The position numbers were made by a program, and so were the translations under genes. 64,000 bases of DNA from Undaria pinnatifida (taxonomy: Eukaryota; Sar; Phaeophyceae; Laminariales; Alariaceae): the NCBI GenBank assembly GCA_012845835.1, contig JABAKD010000105.1, forward strand, positions 118,205-182,204, given 5' to 3'. Positions within the stretch are counted from its first letter, which is position 1, and every line of letters begins with the position of its first letter. Below are positions 1 through 10,515 of the stretch, piece by piece. Below the pieces are notes generated by a model that did no database searches, was not told the origin of the DNA, and saw only the letters and a program-made list of their open reading frames with translations.

Positions 1-1184
1 GGGGGCGAGAAACATTTTCCCGAGATCGCACAACTCGTATGTCTTGCGGAGCGTGGGGTTCCGGTGCGTGTCGCTAGTGGGGGGGACCTGGCCTTCGCGC
101 TACAATACTCAAATCATAGCAGCGCGGATGGATTCGGGGAGGAAATTGCTGACAAGATCCGTGACAACGTTAAATCGGACGCGCGTTCGTCTTCCCCCGC
201 GAGGCGGCGGCATGCATACCGCGTCTGCGTGTCTCGCCGCTAGCAGTAATCAAATTCAGTACGAAATTGCGCGTGGTGCATGATTTAACGTTCTCGACCG
301 GCCCGTCAACGATAAGCGTCAACAAAGACACCGATTTTTCGTCGGCTCCTAAGTGTGAACTCGGTCACGTCCTGCGCGATATTATATGGCGTATCCTGTA
401 TCTGCGGCAACGATTCGGTCGCGGGGCACGCATCGTGCTGAGCAAAATGGATGTGAAGGATGCGTTTCGGCAAGTGCCAGTTGAGATAACGCGCGCGCCT
501 GTTTTTGGATACGTTTTCAGTGGCTTGGTTGTGGTCGACCGGCGACTGCAATTTGGTTGGCGCAACAGTCCAGGTTTTTTGTGTTTGTTTGCGTCGGCGT
601 TAGAGCATGCTCACAATGACACCTCCTATCGTGGTGCAGTGTGCACCGACAGCGGTCGCGAGGCGACACGGCACGTTGTTGTGAGGCCGCCTTGCGAATC
701 GAGAGCGGCGGCGCTGCCGCCGGGTTACGTCGCCCCTCCTGGGCGGGGGGGCGGCCCGGATGATTCTTTCTTCGTGCGCTTTTATGTCGATGATGGTGTT
801 CCCGTTTAGGTGCAATGGTATCCTTCTGGCGATCGCTGTTTGTGTTCATCGGCGTCTTCAGCGTCCGATCGCTTCCGTTTGTTTGGCGATCGCGCTCCAA
901 CAGACCCCCCACTCTTGTCGAAACAAAAAATTACTGACTGGGATACTCAGTTGGAAGTCCTGGGGTGGGAAATTGATTAGGTAGCAATGACCATATCGCT
1001 CACCAAGGCTAAAGTGGCTAAGTTGAGGGGGCTCCTCCTCAAGTGGCCGCGGAGTCGTCGGTATGCATTAGAATCCGAGGTACGAGAGCTGCTCGGGAAG
1101 TTATTGTATGCTAGCGAAGTGGTGCGGCCGGGTAAGGTTTTCGTTCGCCGCATGCTTAACAAGCTTGGCCTGCCACCCGTATAG
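1..1184 (+). pseudogene. DIRS/Ngaro-like reverse transcriptase relic
   Basis: Reverse transcriptase part of a retroelement that copies RNA to DNA. Seen: from about position 180 a single reading frame carries RRVVHDLTFS-like entry sequence (KLRVVHDLTF), motif A with MDVKDAFRQVPV, motif B GWRNSPG, and motif C FYVDDG, whose DD pair is the metal-binding catalytic site. The first 180 bases carry the N-terminal part (FPEIAQLV, VRVASGGDLAFALQY) in another frame, so a frameshift lies near 175-185. Downstream, LEVLGWEID and the thumb-like region follow in the same frame but are interrupted by TAG at 807-809, 978-980 and 1182-1184. The start is beyond the window edge. The GWRNSPG and YVDDG style is known from DIRS/Ngaro-type elements of oomycetes and algae. 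No tyrosine recombinase was recognised downstream, so the class is an inference. Confidence 0.85.
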
Positions 1185-1871
1185 CGGTGGCAGGAAAAGC
1201 TCGGCGGTAGCAGTCCGCGGTCGCGAAGGGGAGGACGGCTAGCCCTCGGCCCAGAGTTTCATGCGGACGTTGGGTTTTGGCGGTTGATGATGAGCGAGGA
1301 ATTCGCACGATTGAGGTGCCATTTGTCGTCGCCGCTCCATACTTTTTTCCTGCAGCGCCGTTCGCGTACGCTTGTGTCCGATGCGTCGGGAACGGCCGTG
1401 GGAGGGTATTGCTTGGAAACAGGGGCGTGGTGGCGGTTCGATCTAGACCGGAACGCAAAGTCTCGGCTAAGCGAGCATGTCCAGGGTCACGACGACCTTT
1501 CAATTAACGTCCTCGAACTGCTGGGGATGGTTGTCACGGCGTGGGCGTTGGTCGTAGGCGCCGGCTCAAGGCCGCGGTTTGGGGGCGAGAATGTGCTAAT
1601 GCTGGGCGATAACATGGCGGCGGTACATTGGATAAGCAAATGTCGAGGGGGGAAAGAGCCTAGATCGGGAACTTTGATGTGTATTTTAGGATGCTTGGAA
1701 ATGCGCAGCGGGTGGTGTTTTCGCGCGAAACATGTGAAAGGCGTCGCGAATACGTTGGCGGATGGTATTTCTCGATGGGAACGTGACAATGTTAACAGAC
1801 ACCTCCGCAAATATCGTCCGGACATCAATTGGCAGGAGCAGGACCTGGGCCAGCATGGGAGAGACCTGTGA
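1185..1871 (+). pseudogene. RNase H domain of the DIRS/Ngaro-like element
   Basis: Removes the RNA strand of the RNA-DNA hybrid during retrotransposition. It continues in the same frame as the reverse transcriptase after the TAG at 1182 and stays open to a TGA at 1869-1871. The four acidic positions expected of RNase H are visible: D in LVSDASG, E in NVLELLG, D in MLGDNMAAV, and D in NTLADGISRW. The tail ISRWERDNV followed by RPDINWQ is typical of this group as I remember it. After the TGA other frames hold short matches to the expected tail (GILASST, GQLRARLSAL), so the terminator may itself be a decay mutation. There is no independent start codon, so this is the back half of one protein and not a separate gene. 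Confidence 0.85.
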
Positions 1872-3951
1872 ACAGGGATACTGGCGTCCAGTACATCCGT
1901 GGGTCAGTTGCGGGCTCGTCTCAGCGCACTTAAGAAATGACCTAAACAAAGAAGATAACTGTCGTTGTTGCATGGACAGGGTGGCAAGGACAACACACCA
2001 CCCGATGAAGGTAACTTCTGTTTCACCGACAAAAACAACACAAATAAGAGAGGAAGAAGATACCGGTATGAAGCCGGTGAAGAGTAAAACAAGAAATGAG
2101 GCCTACTAATATGGAAAAAATAATAGCCATTATTTCTGGCGATTGTTTTTTGAGGCTCGAGAAATAACTAACTTCATCAGAAATCTTGAAAGGGTGGTTG
2201 TAGAGTAATCGAGAGTGTATAACGCCTTCCAGATCCGACAGGAACAATGCCTGCGATGTAATTGGAAACCTCTTTTTTCCATCACCATAAAAGTATGCCC
2301 ACCACGAATTTCTGGGGAAATTCTTGGCGGAAATTTCCGGCAATATTCTCGCATGACTGCTGTGACAGCAGTAATCAATGCGCCTTCTTCGTAGATCGGG
2401 ATGTTGTGTCCTAAAACTGGGGGACAGACAAAAGGAATATTGTGTGGGCAATCCTCGAGATGCATTGGAGTAGTGTCACCGTGTGCGCACGCACGTGCGC
2501 GCCCCCTCACAGAACTTCACCCGTGCTGCTGTCCGGCAGCCTTTCACACGTGGTTGCCACCTGCCGCTAGGACGCGGCAGCGCACGATTGTAACGGAAAA
2601 CGCGAGACGCATTCATTCGTACATGATGAGTGAAAAAACAAGGGCGGGCGTGTGGCGACACACACAACCGAAGACAAGAGCACGGATGTGTATGTCGACA
2701 AACGCGAAGACACAGCAGCAGCAGCTGTAGTAGTAGTAGCCCACCACAGCACAGCCGAGAGAGGGCCCTCCCGGCCTAGCTATGGTGGCGCAGCCGCATC
2801 TACCTCGTGTCTGTGCTCTCCAGGGCTGGGTGGTGATTGATGTAGAGCGTTTGGAGGGGGAGGTGATATCGTTGTGTGGGGCGGGTGGGGTGTTTGAGGC
2901 AATCAATGAAAACTGGCTTGCTGATTGTAGGTTTAAGGATCAACTTCAACCAAAGAGCCCCCCTCGCAGGATTTATAACCCCCTGTGTTGCGGTTTGGGA
3001 TCGTTCGGGTTATTATATAGGGTGGTTGTAGAGTAAATCGCGTCCACTATATTGCGTCTGGTTTTTGGAAAGTGGTTTTACTTTGAATTGGTAGGTCTTG
3101 TTTTGCCGTTTGCCTTATTTTTGAAATCTGGCACGTACACTGCTGTACGCTGTCGCCGGCGACGTTAGGTCACCACCGCCTCTGCTGCTGTCTCTGCAAC
3201 TGTGCTGCTGCTGTGGTGCTGCTGTGGTGCTGGTGCTGTGTGCCTGTGGTGGTTTTGATGGTGGTGGTGCTGCTGCTGTCGCGCTTGTGTGAGGACTAAG
3301 CTGTCTCGCACACCACAAGCGCGGTATGCTGTCGTAGGTGTGTATATGATTTTTTGTTGTGGGCGATGGTGACGTGTACAGCAGACAGGTATCATACCAG
3401 GCACAGTATAGGCAGTGGTGACATGTGATACTTGGTACGAGGTAGTAGCCGGTCGGCTCGGTGGCGTATCAGGTTATCCTCGAGCCTGGTATAGGTTAGT
3501 TTCGTGAGTTTGAGCCCCGCCGAGTGCATACTCGTATAAATTCGTTGGGACTTTTTCTTGTGCACAAGTTGACTTGCGGAAAGCGCGAGAGCGTGAGTCA
3601 GCAAAACTCGATGAAAAAGCGACGAGCGGTATGCGCGATAAAATTGAAGGCAAGAACCGTGGGGGAGAAGGGATGACACCTGTGACCACGGCTTGTCCAC
3701 AAGCTGGAAAGTAAAAGGTTGAGAAGAAAAAAAAGAAGAGAGAAGTATCCACAAGTCAAATAATCCCAGTTGTGAGAGGTTGGAAGCTTAAAGTCTAGAA
3801 ATGTTATTCCTGAACTCAGAAATCACCAAATGCGCTCTATTATCGAGGAGGCACGAGAAAATAAGGGTTTTGTATGTAGAGGCTACCCTCTTCCGTTGAG
3901 GCGTTACCGTCGTGGTGTGCTTCTTGGCGATGCCGGAGTTGTCGCAGAATT
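1872..3951. other. Gene-free stretch with low-complexity DNA
   Basis: No gene recognised. Positions 2710-2750 hold CAG/TAG triplet runs, and 3165-3290 is a CTG/GTG-rich low-complexity block that makes spurious Gln/His/Ala-rich open frames. An exact 18-mer (AGGGTGGTTGTAGAGTAA) occurs at 2191-2208 and 3019-3036. It could be a remnant of the direct repeats of the neighbouring retroelement, but this is not shown. Confidence 0.5.
3165..3290. repeat. CTG/GTG-rich low-complexity tract
   Basis: Imperfect CTG, GTG and TGGTG repeats over about 125 bp. The antisense frames are His/Gln/Pro-rich, which explains the open frames here without a gene. Confidence 0.8.
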
Positions 3952-4454
3952 CTAAGACCCCTTTGAAGATGCAATCGCCTGGGTTGGCGTCGTTCGTTGC
4001 CTGTGCTGCAGCGCGGGCGATGATGACGTATCGACCGTGCCGTCCAGGGTGGGAAGAAATACGTCGTTTGAGCGTACGCCCTTGTCCTCTGGGTGTCGAG
4101 TGAGCGGAAGCGAAAATATGCTGTCGAACTGCAAGTGAGAGTTTCCCGTTTCGAGGTTAGTGCTCACCCCTGATTACATTGCTTTGATGAAGGAGAAGAC
4201 GCTGCGTCCCAGTCCACGCTGCGTCCCAGTCCAGGTACGAACATGGCCGAGATGCGAACAGCAACACGCTTGCTAACCTGGTCGATGATGTGTCCACAGA
4301 TGGTGCCTGTTGCTGTTGCGAGTACCTTTTTTTTGCCGTTAGTCGATATGGTCGTCGTTTCCTTTAGCTTTTTGCAATCCCTCGTGCTTTTGCGCAGTCT
4401 TGGAATCGGCTTCCCGTCTATCAAGTGGTCCGACGCGCCGCTGTCCAAAATCAT
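3952..4454 (-). pseudogene. Copia protease and following gag-pol segment, frameshifted
   Basis: Aspartic protease of a Copia-type polyprotein, which cuts Gag and Pol apart in the virus-like particle. Seen: the active-site motif ILDSGASDHLIDG near 4450-4410, then a typical downstream block ending MFVPGLGR. It is in the same frame as the gag segment at 4731-5564 and joined to it without further stops. At 4201-4234 a 17-bp sequence (GCTGCGTCCCAGTCCA plus C or G) is tandemly duplicated. This shifts the frame, so the tail reads DWDAASS and stops at 4164. The continuation appears in another frame (VSTNLETGNSHLQFDS and following) down to about 3952. The integrase core that should follow is not recognisable, so the element is truncated here. 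Confidence 0.75.
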
Positions 4455-4730
4455 CGAGCACCTGTCGCTGTCGGGGGGAAAAACCCTGTTGCGGCTGTCA
4501 GCCAGCAGCCCTGTAAACGCGAATCCTTTTTCGAAACCATTGTCGAAATTAAGGGACGGCTTTTCGTCGTCACTGGGGCGTGTGCTCGTGCCTTGTAAAG
4601 CAGAGGCAGTGTGAGCGTGTCCACTCTGCGGTGGGCGTGGCGCTCCTTGCTTGTAGCATTCTGTGCCGTCGTCTGATGTAGTCTTGTGTACAGAACACCA
4701 CTTGTGCTCAGCTCCAACCTTGGATGCTGC

Positions 4731-5564
4731 CTAGCTGTTTGAAGATTCCTTGTTTTTCTTCTTGTCGTGGGCTCCAGGAGATCTCATGTCGCTGTCGTTC
4801 TTCCTTTCACAGCAGTTGCGGGCGTAGTACCCTTGCTTTCCGGAATGACTGCAAATCGATGTCGCAGTCATGGCTACGCCACTACCAGTGATCTTGGCGT
4901 CGTTGTTGTGCGAAATATCGTCCAAGTACAGATGGCGCATCGTGCTTTGCATCTGATGGATGTCGAACGTCGGGGCTCGGTACATCATCATTTTGACGTC
5001 CTTGTACTCCGCAGTAAATCCTTGTACACAGATGTCCTTAAAGCTTCGGTCGGTGATAGTTTCGTCCATCTTCGCTAGCTCTGCGCGGCCGAGGGTCTTC
5101 TCCATGAAATAATCATCCGGATCTTCTCCTTCTTTGATCGGGGTGTTTACTAATATATCTATCGTCGAACGAATGACCTCGTCCGTCACCTTGTATTTGC
5201 TAACGAGCTCGAATAGAGCTTGTTGGCCGTTACCACTCGTAGCAATTATGTCTTTATATTTGGCCACAAGAAGCGCTGCTGGTTTGTCGGTGAGTAAGTA
5301 GAGGATAGCGTAAAGATCGTCTTCGACCCTGTTGAATTCCGCAATGGCCTTGTCGGAGGCAGCCCAAGCTTTACCCGAAAATGTAGGTTCTTGTGTTGGA
5401 CGGTTCTGTCCCTTGATCAAGCGCGCGATATCGCGACGCGCGACGCCAAGTATCACGGCGAGCGTTTTGTGCCGGTCGCAGAATTCATTCGGCTTGCGCC
5501 CGTCGAACGTCCTTAGTGTTTTGATGGCTTGAGCAAGTGGAGTGCTGCTGTTGGACTCCCTCAT
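4731..5564 (-). pseudogene. Copia-type gag (capsid/nucleocapsid) relic
   Basis: Structural Gag protein of a Ty1/Copia retrotransposon that packages its RNA. Open frame of 277 residues from an ATG at 5564. Seen: a capsid-like region with IKTLRTFDGRKPNEF near residue 15-30, ILYLLTDKPAALLV near 90, and MQSTMRHLYLDDISHN near 205-220. A zinc-knuckle remnant CSHSGKQGYYARNC follows near residue 240. In it the second Cys and the His of the usual CX2CX4HX4C are lost. The frame stops at a TAG (4731-4733) and then runs on without stops for about 90 codons, including KWCSVHKTTS and CYKQGAPRP, into the protease. TAG inside gag may be decay or a readthrough stop. I favour decay, because the knuckle is also damaged. 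No LTR was identified. Confidence 0.85.
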
Positions 5565-7299
5565 GATTATGAGTAGTATGTACCAGGTAGCAGTTCACTC
5601 AGAGGTCTTGTATGATGCCGTAGAATCAAGCAGCTGCTGACTCCGGATACCACGGAAGTAGTATTAATAGTACTTGAAGAATGGTCTTGGTACGTAGTCG
5701 TCGGCCAAATTCATATAGCTTCGTACGTACTAGGTAAAACCGTTTCAGTGGGGTCCCAGTTTTTGGATATTGAAAAATGAATCGAGTATATATCTAAATA
5801 TTTTGGCCGCAAAATTTGGGCAAGAAAGGCTGTCACCCCTTTAACAGGCAACAGTACGGCCGGGGATGTTTCTTTCAAAACAGCTGCTGCTCGGGGCCTC
5901 CTGAGGCTGACGAACCACAGTACGGACCACGCAAAACAGAGCTCCTCACGCTCGGCGGTACTGGCATTGTGGTGGAGTTGGATAAGACGCGTACAGCAGG
6001 TAGGTCCGCGTCTCGAATTTACTGGACGCAGCTGGAGAGGTTGGTTGACAAGGATACAACCAACTCCCCAACGTAGCGACGAGTTTCTCTGGGTGTCTAG
6101 CACGTCAACTCGTCCTTAACTGAAGTAGCAGTTGTTGATGTACGTCTGTGAGAGACCCACTTGGCACACCCTCACTCACCTGTCGACGAAGTACCTGTAG
6201 TACTTCGAACTCAGATCTTCCTCTCGTCGTACTCCATGAGAAGAAGAAGCTCCCGTAAGTAGCAGTAGAAATCTGGATCAAGCCGTCAGTGGTGAAGATT
6301 GTGAATCCGTGGTGCCGCTCCCCGCGTTTACACGTGCGAGGCTCGTTACCTATTAGACCTCTTTTATATGAGATGGCAAATGGCGTGAATCCACTCCTAG
6401 CTAGTGTATGGTCGTAGGCTCGCGTTCGGCCCGATGAAGACCCAGCCTATATGATTTGAGGCAAACGTGGGTCACCTTCAGGTAAACCTGTGAGAGAAGG
6501 GCTATACATATAACAGAGAAGATGTTGTTCGGCGACCCCAAGCCGATATGTTGCTTAATTGACTTTCTTTGCTCAGATGAGAGCTGATGGTGAGCAAGGC
6601 TCAGATGTGGAGATCTGAGGTGTAGGTGTGGAGGGACCACGTGAGAGGGGTGCACGCGCGATGCGGTGGTCGTAGCTCAAAAACAAAGATACCCTGAGCA
6701 TTCGGTACAAATACAAACAAAACCCCAAGCCATGACCCCAAGAAACCAAAAGACTCCAATCAATACGAGATTCTATAACCTTGTTGTTGAAACAACTCGT
6801 ATAGCAGATTGCGTATTCATGACCCTTTGTAGCCTATATTGTCGTTTCAGGAACAACTCGTACTCGAATATGTTTCTACCGGTTCCAAGAGGGATAGCGA
6901 AGACTGCCCCTCTCAACGTGTACGAGTACGTACTACATGTACCGGGACTCTGATATGATTTATCCTGTAAACTGCTCGGCCGTGTATTATATATCCAAGC
7001 TCCTACTTCTGAGACTTCTGTGGTGTATATAACATATGTATGATATATAATATATGTAACATAGTACTGCTGACACGTTTGCTAGCTAAGTACTGCATCG
7101 ATGAACGACAACTACCAGACCGAAAACTGCCTGTCGTACTATTAATAGCAACTCGCAATGTACACCAGATGACTTTAATTGTTATCAAGTAACGACATGA
7201 TGGTTAATGGCACGTAGCATCTCTAATAGTTGCATCCATAGTCACATGGAGAAGAGATACAACCGATGGTAAATGGGATGGGAACATCTGCCACTAGAG
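5565..7299. other. Gene-free stretch upstream of the Copia gag
   Basis: Expected to hold the 5' leader and LTR of the minus-strand Copia relic, but I could not find a primer-binding site or TG...CA ends. A 130-codon open frame at 5711-6103 (minus) has no ATG at its start and no recognised domain. An AT-rich patch lies at 7020-7065. Confidence 0.4.
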
Positions 7300-7605
7300 T
7301 GAATTGCGGGATGTGGAAAACGGTGCGCGGACGTCGCGATAGGATGGGAACAACTGGGCGGACGGCGGGACGGAAAAAGTCGGGAATACACCTCAGGACG
7401 GGACGGGAAACAGTCTGGACGGGAACACGATGACGTAAGTCGGGACGGTAGACGGCGGGAACAGGGACCAACGTCGGGAAGGGGTCGGGAAGCCGCGGTC
7501 GCGAACGAAATACACTCGGAATTCCCGTTCCCGACCGGACCCGTTTCCGATCCGACCACTTTTTCCCTACCCGACCACTTTTCCCCGACCCGACCATTAC
7601 CGCGC
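7300..7605. repeat. GGGACGGGAA-rich block with skew switch
   Basis: The left half (about 7300-7500) is built of imperfect GGGACGG and GTCGGGA units on the plus strand. The right half (about 7510-7605) carries the same kind of units on the minus strand (CCCGACCGG, CCCGACCAC). The block therefore forms an imperfect inverted repeat with a strong switch from G-rich to C-rich near 7505. It could fold as a hairpin or, on either strand, as G-quadruplexes. The Arg/Pro-rich open frames across it are composition artefacts. Confidence 0.75.
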
Positions 7606-7874
7606 GTACCCTTGAACATGAGAAGTTTGAAGAAGGTCGTATATTTAGGCATATGGCGTATCACCAATCAATGCAGGGATAGGATAGTTAGACATAACCG
7701 TACGATCGAACAGCCCTCCCCAACATGACGACCACTTCATAGTGACTTGCTTAGGAGCTAACCAAAGATTGCGAAAAGGATAGCTAGGATAGATATTATG
7801 TTACTAATATTAAACGTGTGTGTGTTCTTGACATGCAAATGACATATCCGCGTGTCTACAGGCCTTGTAGATTA

Positions 7875-7980
7875 TAAAATGAAAATACACTCCAGCTGTG
7901 AGATCGACATTTTGTAAAACTCATCTTTGCAAGCTGTGTGTGATACTCCGATCGCGCGTATTACGGGTTGTGTGTCATAT
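7875..7980 (+). repeat. Family D repeat copy (foldback terminal type)
   Basis: Carries the family D signature: ACACTCCAGCTGTGAGATCG, then AACTCATCTTTGCAAGCTGT, then a TGTGTGATACTCCGATCGCG block and TTACGGGTTGTGTG. The same sequence forms the ends of the foldback element at 41.9-44.6 kb. Confidence 0.85.
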
Positions 7981-8009
7981 TATGGTATATCTATATTATA
8001 TCTTTATTA

Positions 8010-8110
8010 TATAAAATTGAAAAATACACTTCAGCTGTGAGATCGACCAAAAATTGATTTTGATCAAAACTCAGCTTTGCAAGCTTCGTGTGATACTTCG
8101 ATCTAAAGTT
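8010..8110 (+). repeat. Family D repeat, divergent second copy
   Basis: Follows the previous copy in the same direction after a short AT-rich spacer. It has TACACTTCAGCTGTGAGATC, AACTCAGCTTTGCAAGCTTC and TGTGATACTTCGATC. It loses similarity after the ATCGCGCG block, so it is a shortened variant. Confidence 0.75.
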
Positions 8111-8314
8111 TTTCAAGTCTTTGCCTTGGAAACATGCCTTTGAAAAAGTTGCAGTAGCTTGCGAACTAAGAAATATGCCGGTAAGTTGAAGTTACTAAAC
8201 GGAGAGCAAAGCGCACAACGTGGTTGTTCTGATAAAGTTTTTGTTTTGTATTCTTGACACACTACGTTATCCGCGTAGGTTGGGAAAAAGCCGAAATGAC
8301 AAAGGTCTAGCCGG

Positions 8315-8622
8315 ACCTAGGCTACGGTGCCTTAAGGGTCCCCCGTTTGGGGCCTGTTTTTGCAGTGGCTCGGGGTCACTCGCGCGAGCGACCCCCCGCT
8401 GTTCCCGTTCGGTCATACAACTTTCGTGCTGGTACGATGTTTGCGATGGGAATCCGCAACAATTATTGATTACCAAGGCTGCGCCATACAAATCGCCTGA
8501 ATAGTTAAAAAAAAACTCCGTGAAGTACCGAGTCACTCGTGCGAGTATGATATGATATGAGATGATAGCTCAAATACACTAGTGAAAATGGGGTTGCCCC
8601 CCCTAGCCGTGGTCGTGGTCCC
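8315..8622 (+). mobile_element. Family C non-autonomous TIR element
   Basis: Family C elements are about 250-310 bp. They end in inverted copies of roughly GACCAAGGCTACGGTAGGGG and contain a CACTCGCGCGAGTG-type near-palindrome next to each end. This copy starts with GACCTAGGCTACGG, has GGTCACTCGCGCGAGCGACC near 8375 and GAGTCACTCGTGCGAG near 8530, and ends with CCCCCTAGCCGTGGTCGTGG. There is no open frame for a transposase. The similarity between copies, and the match between their two ends, is the evidence. The target-site duplication was not resolved. Confidence 0.7.
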
Positions 8623-8647
8623 CAGTGAACCTTCTTTATCATAAAAG

Positions 8648-8800
8648 TAAAAAACTCCAGCAGTGAGATGGAATATTTTGTCGAAACTCATATTTGCAAG
8701 CTGTGCGTGATACTCCGATTGCGCGTATTACGGGTTGTGTATCCTTATTAAGGATATGGGTCGGCGACCCCTCTTGCGACTACAGTGTATGTGTTATGAA
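8648..8800 (+). repeat. Family D repeat, longer copy
   Basis: Extends beyond the shared block into GGATATGGGTCGGCGACCCC and a following CTACAGTGTATG. This matches the outer end of the foldback element near 42055-42095, so it is probably a solo end of the same family. Confidence 0.8.
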
Positions 8801-9587
8801 CACTGCCCCGATGAAACATGATCACGCGATTCATTGAACTGAATGGGCACTCTCCCGTTAAGAAACCGAATGAGCACTTTCCGTACGTGCTTTGAGGTAT
8901 TCCTTAATCCAAAAACAACACTTTTTCAGACGTGTTTCCAGTTACATGATAATGAGTTATGCAAGAATGCTCTCGTTGCTTGAACAACGTGCGCAACCGA
9001 AAGATTTCCCAATTGAATGTTGGGATGAGATATACAGCTCTGCATTTGACGAACTGAGAAAACACCTGGTTCCTCCCTCCCACTCGCCACACACACCCTT
9101 ATTCTTGCTGCCATTCATGGCGTCCCCTGTTACAGGACGTCGCCACGTCTTACCCACTTTGTCCCTGTGCCACCGTTCCACAAAACAATAGTCCGTCGGT
9201 TTGATGGCCCCCTACCACCGTTTTCTTGCTCCCGTGGGTCACAGCACCGACTCTACCTCGGCCATTTCACCGGGATTTTCCGTTGATACCTCGGTGGCTC
9301 GAATCTCGTTGTTGAAGCTGTCTGCTCTAGATAGCTGGCTCACACGCCGTTTTCCTCGAACATGGCAATTCATGAATGATTTCAATTAGCGTGGATGAGT
9401 TAGAATCCACGACCCATCCGCCGGTGTATTACCCGCAAGAAAGCAATTCGTTAATTTTCTTACGCATTGGTACGCCTACGTACCAACCCTCAATGCCATT
9501 GTCCTGCCTGTTTCCAAATTCTCCACTAACAGCCATCGTCTCGAATATCACCTAGGAGCGTTCGACATTCACTCATCTGGCGTCGGA
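8801..9587. other. Gene-free stretch
   Basis: Short open frames at 8892-9191 and 9201-9389 (plus) show no recognised motif. I see nothing else here. Confidence 0.4.
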
Positions 9588-9805
9588 AGCATGCTACGCT
9601 GGAGGCAGCCTTGTTTAGCTGTAGCGCTGCTTACTCCATGACGGGCGTCCTTGCCCAAAACGGTGGAAGTGTTTCGAAGAAAAAAACAAATCTCGTTGTA
9701 TATACCTAGGCCATAGGGTTGTTCACTGGCGTAGCACTTTTGGTTCTCCCCAACCCAGGTTTCGGGACACGTGCAGACCTCTTCAAGCGAGAAGCCTAAA
9801 GTCAC
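9588..9805 (-). mobile_element. Family A TIR element, left member of an inverted pair
   Basis: Begins ATGCTACGCTGGAGGCAGC, carries CATGACGGGCGTCCTTGCCC and TATATACCTAGGCCATAGGG in family order, and fades out after AGACCTCTTCAAGCGAGAAG. Minus orientation relative to the reference direction used for family A. Confidence 0.65.
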
Positions 9806-9881
9806 TGACGTTGACCTCAGAAAGCGCTATCCGCTGTTATCGCTATAAGACCCCCGCACAGAGAAGACGAAATTTGCCCCT

Positions 9882-10155
9882 GAGTGCACGGCGCAAGCCG
9901 CGGTAGGAGCGTTCATCTGCAAAACTAAGGTTCCCCACTTTTGGAGCTCCGTGCCCAACCCAAAAACATATGTTTGAGTAACTTTGAAGTGCAACCCGGT
10001 GACCGAACCCATGGCTTGTGCTTAAAGTAGGTACATTAAAATGTTTCACATCGAAAAACAAGAACCGCAGCATTCCGACGAGTTTTGGTCAAGGCACCGC
10101 CGTCATTCAGGACGACTACGGCGGGGGAAATGCTGCCTCCAGCGTAGCATTCGTC
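9882..10155 (+). mobile_element. Family A TIR element, right member of an inverted pair
   Basis: Has GCCGCGGTAGGAGCG at the left, ACCCATGGCTTGTGC in the middle, ATTCCGACGAGTTTTGGTC and CCGTCATTCAG, and ends CTGCCTCCAGCGTAGCATTC. The last 19 bases of its right end (10132-10150) are the exact reverse complement of 9591-9609. Confidence 0.7.
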
Positions 10156-10394
10156 TTGAGGAGAGCTATATATCTCACCCAGACACAGACTGTGAGACAA
10201 AACATGCAATTTCAACAGAATCAGAACTCCCAAGTGACGAAAAATATCGGCAACTTTAAGAATCTAGTTGTTGCACTTTATGGGCAAAACGCTTCTGACT
10301 TGTTGAACTCCTCCGGTGTGAAATCATCTCTTAGCATGATCATTTCACGAGCAATGTACCGGTATTTATTTGCACTAGCGCGCGTAGAAATGTT

Positions 10395-10515
10395 GGTCGA
10401 GTTGCGTGAATGAATGCCTTAGAAGTCATCACTTCTAGCGAGCTGTTGAGCTCCTCGCGTTAGGAACTCGTAAACCTATGGTGCACCCTTGTGTGGGATG
10501 ACTGACTCCCAAGTG
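10395..10515 (+). repeat. Family B short repeat
   Basis: Family B is a core of about 120 bp: GTCGGGTTGCGCGAACGAAT, GCCTTCGAGGTCAT, a palindromic GAGCTCCTCA...TTAGGAGCTC, then a CACCCCTACCGTGGGATGAC-like end. This copy reads GTCGAGTTGCGTGAATGAAT, TGAGCTCCTCGCGTTAGGAA and GTGTGGGATGACTGACTC. Confidence 0.6.
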
